From positions 1 through 53,036 of the forward strand of contig JAJTHE010000086.1 of NCBI GenBank assembly GCA_021298815.1: DNA of 53,036 nt, read 5' to 3'. Positions 8,827-16,339 of the stretch are shown here, in pieces. This DNA is from Betaproteobacteria bacterium. GTDB taxonomy: Bacteria; Pseudomonadota; Gammaproteobacteria; Burkholderiales; CAIKXV01. Made by a program: the position numbers and the translations under genes. Position 1 is the stretch's first letter. Every line of letters starts with the position of its first letter. Under the pieces are notes generated by a model, which worked only from the letters and a program-made list of their open reading frames with translations, was not told the origin of the DNA and did not search any database.

Positions 8827-10710
8827 ATGGTCGCCGGAGATCCGGGTGTCGAGCCGGCTCCCGATGCTGCTGCCGGTGTCCCGTCGCCGGCACCCGTGCC
8901 ACCCGATCGCGAGGTCCTGCTGCAGCGGGTGGCCGAGCTGCCGCACCTGCCAGGCGTCTACCGGATGATCGGCGCGGACGAAAAGGTGCTCTACGTCGGC
9001 AAGGCGATCGACCTGCGCAAGCGCGTCGCTTCCTATTTCCAGTCCGGCCGGAATGTCTCTCCGCGCATCGAACTGATGGTACGCCAGGTGCACCGGTTCG
9101 ACGTGACCATCACGCGCTCGGAGTCGGAAGCGCTGCTGCTCGAGAACAACTTCATCAAGTCGCTGCAGCCACGCTACAACATCCTCTACCGGGACGACAA
9201 GTCGTATCCGTACCTGCGCATCGGCCCCGGCGACTTTCCGCGCCTGGCGTTCTATCGCGGCACGCTCGACCAGAAGTCGCGCTTCTTCGGGCCGTTCCCG
9301 AATGCCGGTGCGGTGCGCGCCAGCATACAGCTCATCCAGAAGGTCTTCCGCCTGCGCACCTGCGAGGACACGGTGTTCCGCAACCGTTCCCGGCCCTGCC
9401 TGCTGCAGCAGATCCAGCGCTGTACCGGCCCCTGCGTGGGACTGGTCGAGCGCGCGGCCTATGCCGAGGATGTCGCCGACGCCATCCTGTTCCTCGAAGG
9501 CCGCGACGACCTGGTGATCGAGAAGTTGGTACGGCGCATGGAACTCGCCGCCGAGCGGCTGGCCTTCGAGGAGGCCGCGATGCTGCGCGACCAGATCCAG
9601 GCCTTGCGCAAGGTGCGCGAGTCGCAGTTCGTCGATGCCGGCACGGCGACCAACGCCGACGTGGTGGCCTGCGAGTCGGTGTCGGGCCGGTTCTGCGTGA
9701 ACGTGGCGATGATCCGCGCCGGCCGCCATGTCGGCGACCGCAGCCTGTTCCCGGACCATGCCGAGGGCGCGACGCCGCCGGAGGTGCTCAGCGCGTTCCT
9801 GTCCCAGCACTACCTCGGTGCCGACGTGCCGGAACAGATCATCGTGCATCCGGCGATCGAGGCGGACGACCTGCTCGCGGTGTTGTCGCAGCAGGCTGGC
9901 CGCAAGGTGCAGTTGTCGGTTCACCCGCGCGAGACGCGGCGGCGCTGGCTCGAGATGGCGATGCAGAACGCGCGGATGGCGCTCGAACGCCGCCTCGCCA
10001 GCCTGCAGAACCAGGAAGCCCGGCTGTCGGCATTGCAGGAGGCGTTGCACCTGCCCGAGGGGGTGCGCCGGATCGAGTGTTTCGACGTCAGCCACACGAT
10101 GGGCGAGGCTGCGGTGGCTTCCTGCGTGGTCTACGAAGGCGATGGCATGCGCCCGGGCGAGTACCGCCGCTACAACGTCACCCCGGACGCGCCGGGCGAC
10201 GACTACGCCGCGATGCGCGAGGCACTGGAGCGGCGCTTCCGCCGGGCCGTGGCAGGGGAGGGGAGGCTGCCGGACCTGCTGCTGATCGATGGCGGCCCGG
10301 GACAGTCGCGCATCGCGCGCGAAGTGCTCGACGACGTGGGCGTGAACGACCTGCCGGTGGTGGGCGTCGCCAAGGGGGAGGGGCGCAAGCCGGGCCTGGA
10401 GACCCTGGTGTTCACGGACGGCCGCGAAGGCCTACAGCTCGCGATGGATCATCCCGGTGCGCACCTGGTGCAGCAGATCCGCGACGAAGCGCACCGTTTC
10501 GCGATCCAGGGCCATCGTGCCCGTCGCGACAGGAAGCGGGTCGGATCGGCGCTGGACGGGATCGCCGGCGTCGGACCGAAGCGGCGCCAGCAGCTGCTCG
10601 CGCGCTTCGGCGGCCTGCGCGGCGTGGCTGCCGCGAGCGCCCAGGACCTGATGCAGGTGGAAGGCATCAGTCATTCACTCGCTGAACGCATCTATCGGGC
10701 GCTACACTGA
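8827..10710 (+). CDS. uvrC: Excinuclease ABC subunit C
   Basis: Dual-incision nuclease of nucleotide excision repair; 627 residues. The N-terminal GIY-YIG domain (LPGVYRMIGADEKVLYVGKA, about residues 40-60) makes the 3' cut. A UVR segment (EEAAMLRDQIQALR) contacts UvrB. The C-terminal RNase H-like domain (IECFDVSHTMGEAAVASCVV and LLLIDGGPGQ) makes the 5' cut, and a tandem HhH domain ends the protein. ATG 8827 has CGAGG just upstream; a TTG at 8794 is a weaker alternative. uvrB lies 23 kb away on the other strand and uvrA is not in the window. Confidence 0.97.
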   Translation: MVAGDPGVEPAPDAAAGVPSPAPVPPDREVLLQRVAELPHLPGVYRMIGADEKVLYVGKAIDLRKRVASYFQSGRNVSPRIELMVRQVHRFDVTITRSESEALLLENNFIKSLQPRYNILYRDDKSYPYLRIGPGDFPRLAFYRGTLDQKSRFFGPFPNAGAVRASIQLIQKVFRLRTCEDTVFRNRSRPCLLQQIQRCTGPCVGLVERAAYAEDVADAILFLEGRDDLVIEKLVRRMELAAERLAFEEAAMLRDQIQALRKVRESQFVDAGTATNADVVACESVSGRFCVNVAMIRAGRHVGDRSLFPDHAEGATPPEVLSAFLSQHYLGADVPEQIIVHPAIEADDLLAVLSQQAGRKVQLSVHPRETRRRWLEMAMQNARMALERRLASLQNQEARLSALQEALHLPEGVRRIECFDVSHTMGEAAVASCVVYEGDGMRPGEYRRYNVTPDAPGDDYAAMREALERRFRRAVAGEGRLPDLLLIDGGPGQSRIAREVLDDVGVNDLPVVGVAKGEGRKPGLETLVFTDGREGLQLAMDHPGAHLVQQIRDEAHRFAIQGHRARRDRKRVGSALDGIAGVGPKRRQQLLARFGGLRGVAAASAQDLMQVEGISHSLAERIYRALH

Positions 10711-10714
10711 GACG

Positions 10715-11290
10715 ATGTACCCCGCACTGCCGAACCACCTCACCTGGGCCCGGATCATCGCGATCCCGATCTTCATCGGCATCTTCTACCTGCCGGATGC
10801 CTGGATCGACGCCCAGCAGAAGAACCTGCTGTCGACAGTGCTGTTCGTCGGTGCCGCGCTCACCGACCTGCTGGACGGCTACATCGCGCGGCGCTACCAG
10901 CTGACCACGCCGTTCGGGGCCTTCCTCGACCCGGTGGCGGACAAGCTGATCGTCGCGGCCGCGCTGATCCTGCTGGTCGAACTCGACCGCGTGGGCGCGG
11001 TGATCGCCGTGATCATCATCGGCCGCGAGATCACCATCTCGGCGCTTCGCGAATGGATGGCGAAGGTCGGCAGCAGCGGCAGCGTCGCGGTATCGATGAT
11101 CGGGAAGGTCAAGACCGCCGCGCAGATGACCGCGATCCCGATGCTGCTGTTCCATGCGCCCCTGTTCGGCATCGATGTCCACCGCGTCGGCACCTGGCTC
11201 ATCTACCTTGCCGCGGTGCTCACGCTCTGGTCGATGGTGTACTACCTGCGTCGCGCGCAGCCGGCCGCGGCGAAGCCGGGGGCAGGGTGA
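10715..11290 (+). CDS. pgsA: CDP-diacylglycerol--glycerol-3-phosphate 3-phosphatidyltransferase
   Basis: Integral membrane enzyme that makes phosphatidylglycerol phosphate; 191 residues. The CDP-alcohol phosphotransferase signature is complete: Asp51, Asp54, Gly55, Ala58, Arg59, Gly68, Asp72, Asp76. Several hydrophobic segments fit the six-helix family topology. It starts 4 bases after the uvrC stop, the same uvrC-pgsA order found in many proteobacteria, and is followed by tRNA genes with their own promoter. Confidence 0.96.
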   Translation: MYPALPNHLTWARIIAIPIFIGIFYLPDAWIDAQQKNLLSTVLFVGAALTDLLDGYIARRYQLTTPFGAFLDPVADKLIVAAALILLVELDRVGAVIAVIIIGREITISALREWMAKVGSSGSVAVSMIGKVKTAAQMTAIPMLLFHAPLFGIDVHRVGTWLIYLAAVLTLWSMVYYLRRAQPAAAKPGAG

Positions 11291-11347
11291 GGCGCAGGGT
11301 GCAGGCCCGGCCGCGCGCATGCCCATGCACTTTCGATCGCGGTCAAC

Positions 11348-11375
11348 TTGACTTCCTTGCAGCCGAACCTATAAT
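11348..11375 (+). promoter_or_regulatory. Sigma-70 promoter of the tRNA run
   Basis: TTGACT (11348-11353) and TATAAT (11370-11375) are separated by 16 bases. Transcription would start near 11382, a few bases before tRNA-Gly at 11391. It is one of the closest matches to consensus in the window. Confidence 0.85.
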
Positions 11376-11390
11376 TCGTGCTCCTGTGAT

Positions 11391-11466
11391 GCGGGAATAG
11401 CTCAGCTGGTAGAGCGCAACCTTGCCAAGGTTGAGGTCGGGAGTTCGAGCCTCCTTTCCCGCTCCA
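11391..11466 (+). tRNA. tRNA-Gly (GCC)
   Basis: 76 nt including an encoded CCA (TCCA end). The acceptor stem GCGGGAA pairs with TTCCCGC, the D arm is AGCTCAGCTGGTAGAGC, the anticodon loop reads TTGCCAA with anticodon GCC, and the T arm contains GTTCGAG. All four arms fold. It is first in a Gly-Cys-Leu run. Confidence 0.96.
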
Positions 11467-11651
11467 ATTCATTCCCTGGGGAGCGCACGTCGCGCTTCCC
11501 ATTTTTGTTTGATCGACGTGCATCGCCCGTGGTTGCCGTGCCCATGTGACCGTGGCAGCGACTCCGGCCGCAGGCGCGCCGGTCGAGCACCGGCCCTGAC
11601 CGTTTCACCGCGTTCGGACGCAGGAGCCGGACGCGTCCAACGGGCAAGCAG

Positions 11652-11725
11652 GGCGGGGTGGCAGAGTGGTTATGCAGCGGCCTGCAAAGCCGTGTACGCC
11701 GGTTCGATTCCGACCCCCGCCTCCA
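11652..11725 (+). tRNA. tRNA-Cys (GCA)
   Basis: 74 nt with encoded CCA. The acceptor stem GGCGGGG pairs with CCCCGCC, the anticodon loop CTGCAAA gives GCA, and the T arm contains GGTTCGATTCC. It lies 185 bases after tRNA-Gly, in an otherwise featureless spacer, and 13 bases before tRNA-Leu. Confidence 0.95.
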
Positions 11726-11738
11726 TATTGATTTCGCC

Positions 11739-11827
11739 GCCCGGGTGGTGAAATTGGTAGACACAACGGACTTAAAATCCGTCGCCCTTCAACGGGCATA
11801 CCGGTTCGAGTCCGGTTCCGGGCACCA
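11739..11827 (+). tRNA. tRNA-Leu (TAA)
   Basis: 89 nt, class II, with a long variable arm and encoded CCA. The acceptor stem GCCCGGG pairs with a CCGGGC-type 3' arm. The anticodon loop CTTAAAA gives TAA. The T arm is CCGGTTCGAGTCCGG. The next gene starts 7 bases after the CCA end. Confidence 0.96.
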
Positions 11828-11833
11828 CTCAAC

Positions 11834-12310
11834 GTGATCATCTACGACTTCCGCTGCGAGCGCGAACATCGCTTCGAGGGCTGGTTCAGTTCGCAGGAAG
11901 ATTGCGAGCGCCAGGTCGAGGCTGCGCAGCTTCGCTGCCCGGTCTGCGATTCGACAGTCGTGTCACGCGTGCCGAGCGCGCTCCACGTGAAGAGTTCGCA
12001 GCCCGAGCATGGGCGCACGGCGCGCCTTCCCGCGGGTACTGCTGCAGCGCCGTCGGGTGTGCCGGTGCAAGGCGGTGGTGCGCCCGATCCGGTGAAGCTG
12101 CGCGAAGCGATGGAGCGCCTGCGCAGCTGGGTGGCGGCGACCGAGGATGTCGGCACCGGCTTCGCGGACGAAGCACGACGCATCCACAACCAGCAAGCCC
12201 CGGAGCGCGCGATACGTGGAGTGACCACGGCCGACGAGGCGCGCGCGCTGCACGATGAAGGCATCCCGGTGCTGCCGCTGCCGGCCCACCTCGTGGACAA
12301 GCTGCACTGA
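11834..12310 (+). CDS. DUF1178 family protein
   Basis: A 158-residue protein of the DUF1178 family, function unknown. The N-terminus MIIYDFRCEREHRFEGWF with a CPVCDS motif (one CxxC pair plus Cys8) suggests a small zinc site. A variable Ala/Pro stretch follows, then a conserved C-terminal block (ATEDVGTGFADEARRIH ... RGVTTADEARALHDEGI). It starts with GTG only 7 bases after tRNA-Leu, so it may be read from the tRNA transcript. Convergent with the broken thiamine-diphosphate enzyme gene. Confidence 0.85.
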   Translation: MIIYDFRCEREHRFEGWFSSQEDCERQVEAAQLRCPVCDSTVVSRVPSALHVKSSQPEHGRTARLPAGTAAAPSGVPVQGGGAPDPVKLREAMERLRSWVAATEDVGTGFADEARRIHNQQAPERAIRGVTTADEARALHDEGIPVLPLPAHLVDKLH

Positions 12311-12328
12311 AGGCCTGGCTCGGGAAGG

Positions 12329-13726
12329 TCAGGCGATCCACTCGCTGACCGGTGCGCTCGCCTCGTGCAGCGGCTGCGTCACCACGTCCACCAGCATCGG
12401 CCCGCCATGCTCGCCGGCGGCGGCGAATGCCTCCTGCAGCATCGACGGATCGGCCACGCGCCAGGTGCGTACGCCGTAGGCTTCCGCCACCTTCGCATGG
12501 TCGGTGCGCGTGAAGTCGACCGAGAAGCAGCGCTGCTGGAAGCCGGTCTTCTGGCCGGCCTTGATCCAGCCGAACACGCTGTTCGAGACGACGATCATCA
12601 TGATCGGCAGCCGCAGCCGTACGATGGTCTCGAGTTCGCCCGCGGTGAACGCGAAGCTGCCGTCGCCCATCACCGACACGCATTTTGCCTGCGGCCGGCC
12701 GAAGTGGGCCCCGATCGCGCCCGACATCGAATAGCCGAGCGCCCCATGGGCGCGGTTCGAGATGAAATGCCGGCTCGACTCCCGGAAGCGGTATAACGCC
12801 GAGAAGTAGGGGCAGGGCGTCCCCGGATCGCAGACCACGACGGCGTCCGATGGCAGCACTTCGTTCAGGGTGGCGACGATGCGTTCGGGCAGGACCCGGG
12901 CCTCCCCGCTGGTGTCCAGGCGATCGAATGCCGAGAACTTCTCCTGCAGCGCACGGGCGACCCGCGCCGCGCCATTGCCGCGCTTCACTTCGGCGGCACG
13001 CCGGACGAGTTCGGCATCGATCGCATGCAGGGCGAGGCGGGCATCGCCGACCAGCGCGACCTCGGTCCGGTAGATCGCGCCGATGACCTGCGGGTCGGCA
13101 TCGATATGCAGCACGCGCGTGCCGCGCGTGGGAAAGCGCCAGCGCTCGGTGGTGACCGAGCCGGCGCGGCAGCCGATGAACATCACCAGGTCGGACTGCT
13201 CGACCGCGGCCCGGGTGGGCATCGTGCCGCCGTTGCTGCCGACCACCCCCTTGCACAGCGGATGGCTCTCGGGCAGCGATCCCTGGCCCGAGATCGTCGT
13301 GGCTACCGGCGCACCCAGGCGTTCGGCGACGCTCGCCAGTTCGGCCTCGGCGCCGGAGATGACCACGCCGCCGCCGCAGATGATCAGTGGCTGCTTCGCC
13401 GAGACCAGCGCGCTCACCGCCGCAGTCATGGCCGACGGGTCCGGTGCGCTGCGCCAGGACGGATAGGTCGCGTGTCCCGGCTGCGCCCAGATGTCGTCGG
13501 GCTCGACCGCTGCATCCTTCTGCGTGTCGAAGGGAGGCCCGAGTTGGGCTGCACCCGGCTTGCCGCTGGTCATCGCGCGGAAGGCTGCGCCCACCGTCTC
13601 GGGCAGGCGGTCGGCATGGTCTATCTCCGCGTTCCACTTGGTCAACGGACGGAACAGCGCGGACTGGTCCAGCTCGGTCAATCGGTTTTGTAAACTGCCC
13701 CTGCTCGACCCGCTTGCAGTATACAT
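12329..13726 (-). pseudogene. Thiamine-diphosphate enzyme (acetolactate-synthase-like), lacking its N-terminal part
   Basis: The protein matches the large ThDP enzyme family (acetolactate synthase, benzoylformate decarboxylase and relatives) only from about residue 110 of a full enzyme onward. LTELDQSALFRPLTKW corresponds to the end of the PYR domain. The central domain (PLIICGGGVVISGAEAEL) and the ThDP-binding PP domain (VMGDGSFAFTAGELET ... SNSVFGWIKAGQ) are intact. The usual N-terminus with the catalytic Glu is missing, and the upstream ~110 bases are AT-rich with a promoter, not coding. Possible starts are ATG 13726 or TTG 13681. Without the Glu-bearing half of the PYR domain it should not be active. 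It could instead be a real short protein of new use; decay after a deletion is more likely. Confidence 0.75.
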
Positions 13727-13745
13727 TGAATGCTTATTATGTAAA
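13718..13745 (-). promoter_or_regulatory. Sigma-70 promoter reading into the truncated ThDP enzyme gene
   Basis: On the minus strand TTTACA (13745-13740) and TATACT (13723-13718) are spaced by 16 bases in an AT-rich island. The -10 overlaps a GTATAC palindrome, a core often seen in operators of the GntR family; that link is inference. Transcription would start near 13711, downstream of ATG 13726, which favours TTG 13681 as a start if anything is translated. Confidence 0.55.
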
Positions 13746-13750
13746 TAATT

Positions 13751-13782
13751 ATTCAAGAAAGAAACGCGCCGAAGCGCGTTTC
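13751..13782 (-). terminator. Rho-independent terminator of the methyltransferase gene
   Basis: A perfect 9-bp stem (GAAACGCGC with GCGCGTTTC, loop of four at 13770-13773) is followed on the minus strand by TTTCTTGAAT. It lies 18 bases past the stop of the exported methyltransferase gene. Confidence 0.85.
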
Positions 13783-13800
13783 CCCTCCGCACCTGCCGGA

Positions 13801-14634
13801 CTACTTCGAGCGGACCGCAGTCCAGCCCTTGCCTTCGATGCGATCGCCGACCACGCGGCCAACATAGTCGCGCGACGCCGCGCCGTCGACCAGGGTGAAG
13901 CTGATCTGGTCGCCGCGCAGGCTGCCCTTGGCGACCTTGACCGAACCGCCGCTGCCTTCGAACTTCTGGTATTGCTGGGTCAGCGAGACGGTCACCGGCG
14001 CACCCGATGCCGGCGTGATCGTCCAGGAACCGCCGACCTTGGCCGGAACGATCCAGAGGTAGATCGTCTGGTTGCTGCCCGCGACGGACTCGGTGCGGTC
14101 GGCTTCCCAGTCGCCCATCGTGAACGCATGCGACACGACGCGCGTGCCCGGACGCATGTCGAGCACGATCGGGCGCAGTTTGATGTTCAACCCGGGCAGC
14201 AGGTACATCGTCACCACGGCTGCATCGGAGAAATTGTGTTCGAAGATGTTCGCCTGGAGGAAGCGTGCCTTGCCGGTGAGGCCGAGTTCCTGGGCCCAGC
14301 AGTTGGCGATGTTGAAGCGCCCTTCGTCGAGTTCGATGCCGCGTGCGTTCGCGCCGCGCTTGGCTGCCGCCAGCACGATGCGCCCGTCGCCGGAACCGAG
14401 GTCGACCAGCGACTCGCCGGCCTTCACTTCGGCAAAATCGAGCATGCGTTCGACCGTCTGCAGGCGCGTCGGCACGTAGATGACATCACGGCCCGGCCCG
14501 GTATCGTCGTACTTCTTGTGGCAGGCCGACGGCCGCTGGTCTTCGGTATAGAGTTGTGCGGCTGCCGGGCCCGCGACGACCAGCCCCAGGCTGATTGCGA
14601 GGACGCTGGCAGCGCCTCGGAAACTGTGCATCAT
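13801..14634 (-). CDS. Exported class I SAM-dependent methyltransferase, FAM173-like
   Basis: A 277-residue protein with a Sec-type signal peptide (MMHSFRGAASVLAISLGLVVAG, cleavage likely after GPAAA). It is followed by a Rossmann methyltransferase domain: YVPTRLQTVERMLDFAEVK, motif I VDLGSGDGRIVLAAAK, then ARGIELDEGRFNIA. The YVP(T/S)...VDLGSGDGRIV pattern resembles the FAM173-type lysine methyltransferases. A C-terminal beta-rich part of about 100 residues (from GGSWTITPASGAP) is added. ATG 14634 has GGGAGA about 10 bases upstream. Why a SAM enzyme is exported is unexplained. It ends in its own terminator. The target is unknown. Confidence 0.8.
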   Translation of the reverse strand: MMHSFRGAASVLAISLGLVVAGPAAAQLYTEDQRPSACHKKYDDTGPGRDVIYVPTRLQTVERMLDFAEVKAGESLVDLGSGDGRIVLAAAKRGANARGIELDEGRFNIANCWAQELGLTGKARFLQANIFEHNFSDAAVVTMYLLPGLNIKLRPIVLDMRPGTRVVSHAFTMGDWEADRTESVAGSNQTIYLWIVPAKVGGSWTITPASGAPVTVSLTQQYQKFEGSGGSVKVAKGSLRGDQISFTLVDGAASRDYVGRVVGDRIEGKGWTAVRSK

Positions 14635-14835
14635 GATGTTTCGTTCTCCCAGTTGTTTAAGGCGACGCACCCGCCACCGTCAGCGCGAGAATATCGCGTT
14701 TGGGTCGCGCTGGCGGCGCGATCGATGCTGAGCGTGGATGCGGGTTGCCGGTCTTGCGTGGCAGTCAGGCCCGACCGGTTCCGTCGCGTCGGGACGATCA
14801 GCCATGCGCGCAGTCTCGGCAGTGCTCGCCCGACC

Positions 14836-15525
14836 TCATTTTCGGGCAGCGGCGTCGATCATGTCGGCGATGCGCGCATGTCCGGCACTGCGGGCCCATG
14901 CAGCGGCCGTGCGGCCGGCATCGGTCGCGCGCGAGGCATCGGCACCCCGCTTGAGAAGCAGCGCTGCCGCCTCCATGCGGCCCTCCGAGGCCGCGAACAT
15001 CAACGGCGTGGTGCCATTGTCGGACACGGCATCGACGTCCCCGCCCGCATCCAGCAGCATGGCAAGCACGCCGGCATGTCCGCGCAACGCTGCGTAGTGC
15101 AGCGCCGTCCAGCCGGGGCCGTCGGTGCGGACCCGGGGCTTCCCGCGCAGGAGGTCGCGCACGATGCCTTCGTTGCCGGAAAGCGCGGCGAACATCAGCG
15201 GCGTCTCGCCGAACCGGTTGCGCGATTCGATGCGTGCCCCGGCGCCCAGCAGCAGCGTCACCACCTCGCGGTGGCCACGCTGCGCGGCGCGCGCGAGCAG
15301 CGAATTGCCATCGCGATCGGTGCTGTTGACGTCGACGCCCCGGGACAGCAGCGCGCGCACTTCCGCAGGCTGGTTCGCGTCCACTGCGTCGAACACCTGG
15401 TCGAATGCCGATTGCGCGATCGCCCGGCGCGGCGCGATGGTACCTGCGGCAAGCACGCAGGCCAGCGAGAACATGCGCAGGGCAAGCCCGCGGCGCGCGG
15501 GCAGGTACGGGTTTGACGGCGTCAT
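14836..15525 (-). CDS. Exported ankyrin-repeat protein
   Basis: A 229-residue protein with an N-terminal signal sequence (LRMFSLACVLAAGTIA, cleavage near AIAQS) and about five ankyrin repeats from residue 45 to the end. Each repeat shows the GxTPLMFAA...G...v..LL..GA pattern, e.g. FGETPLMFAALSGNEGIV and PGWTALHYAALRGHAGVL. Such proteins bind other proteins; the partner is unknown. The ATG overlaps the tatD stop by 4 bases (ATGA), so it is the coupled last gene of the fab-to-tatD operon. Ankyrin genes beside tatD occur in other betaproteobacteria. Confidence 0.88.
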   Translation of the reverse strand: MTPSNPYLPARRGLALRMFSLACVLAAGTIAPRRAIAQSAFDQVFDAVDANQPAEVRALLSRGVDVNSTDRDGNSLLARAAQRGHREVVTLLLGAGARIESRNRFGETPLMFAALSGNEGIVRDLLRGKPRVRTDGPGWTALHYAALRGHAGVLAMLLDAGGDVDAVSDNGTTPLMFAASEGRMEAAALLLKRGADASRATDAGRTAAAWARSAGHARIADMIDAAARK

Positions 15526-16301
15526 GTGGCGGCCTTGAACAGTGTCCAGAAGTTTCGCGTGCTGGCCGCTGCGATGGCGTCCGGCGGCAGCGATCGCAGC
15601 CGGGCGATCTCCTGTGCCACCAGTGGCACGTACGACGGTTCGTTGGTGCGTCCGCGATGTGGTACCGGCGCGAGATACGGCGAGTCGGTCTCGATCAGCA
15701 GCCGGTCGAGGGGTATCTCGCGCGCGACCTCCTTCAATGCCGCTGCGTTCCGGAAGGTCACGATGCCCGAGAAGGAAATCATGAAGCCGAGCGCCATCGC
15801 GGCCCTGGCGACCTCCAGCGTCTCGGTGAAGCAGTGCATCACGCCACCGACGCTGGCGGCGCCCTCCTCCCGCAGGATGGTGAGGGTGTCCTCGGCCGCC
15901 ACACGGGTATGCACGATCAGCGGCTTGCCGCAGGCCACTGCCGCCCGCACATGGCGCCGGAACCGTTCCTGCTGCGCGGCGACCGGTGGCGTCGCGGGGT
16001 CGTCGAGCCGGAAGTAGTCGAGGCCGGTTTCGCCGATCGCGACCACCCTGGGCAGGGCCGCGCGTTCCAGCAGTTGCGCGGTCGTGGTGTCGTCGGAGGC
16101 GGGCTGGTCGGGATGCACGCCCACCGACGCATACAGGTTCGGGTGCGCCGTCGCGAGGGCATGCACGCGCGGGAAGTCCTCGAGGTTCACCGCCACGCAC
16201 AGTGCGTGCGTGACCTGCGCCTCGCGCATCCGCGCGAGCACGCCATAGGTGTCCGCGGCGAGCGCGGGATAGTCGAGGTGGCAATGTGAATCGATGTACA
16301 T
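15522..16301 (-). CDS. tatD: TatD family metal-dependent hydrolase / 3'-5' exonuclease
   Basis: Amidohydrolase-fold DNase of the TatD family (YcfH/TatD), 259 residues. The metal ligands are visible in MYIDSHCHLDYP (His6, His8), GETGLDYF (Glu), LIVHTR (His), MHCFTE (His) and ETDSPYLAP (Asp). The family is linked to DNA degradation and repair in the cytoplasm. The start at 16301 gives the canonical N-terminus. It follows holB by 38 bases. In many relatives a pilZ gene lies between holB and tatD; here there is no room for one. Confidence 0.95.
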   Translation of the reverse strand: MYIDSHCHLDYPALAADTYGVLARMREAQVTHALCVAVNLEDFPRVHALATAHPNLYASVGVHPDQPASDDTTTAQLLERAALPRVVAIGETGLDYFRLDDPATPPVAAQQERFRRHVRAAVACGKPLIVHTRVAAEDTLTILREEGAASVGGVMHCFTETLEVARAAMALGFMISFSGIVTFRNAAALKEVAREIPLDRLLIETDSPYLAPVPHRGRTNEPSYVPLVAQEIARLRSLPPDAIAAASTRNFWTLFKAAT

Positions 16302-16339
16302 GGAGGCCTGGAAGCGTTGCTGCGTCGTGAGACCCGGTG

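Noticed and set aside
11467..11651. Possible small gene or further tRNA between tRNA-Gly and tRNA-Cys
   Set aside because: No cloverleaf or conserved frame is visible; short frames on both strands are composition artefacts.
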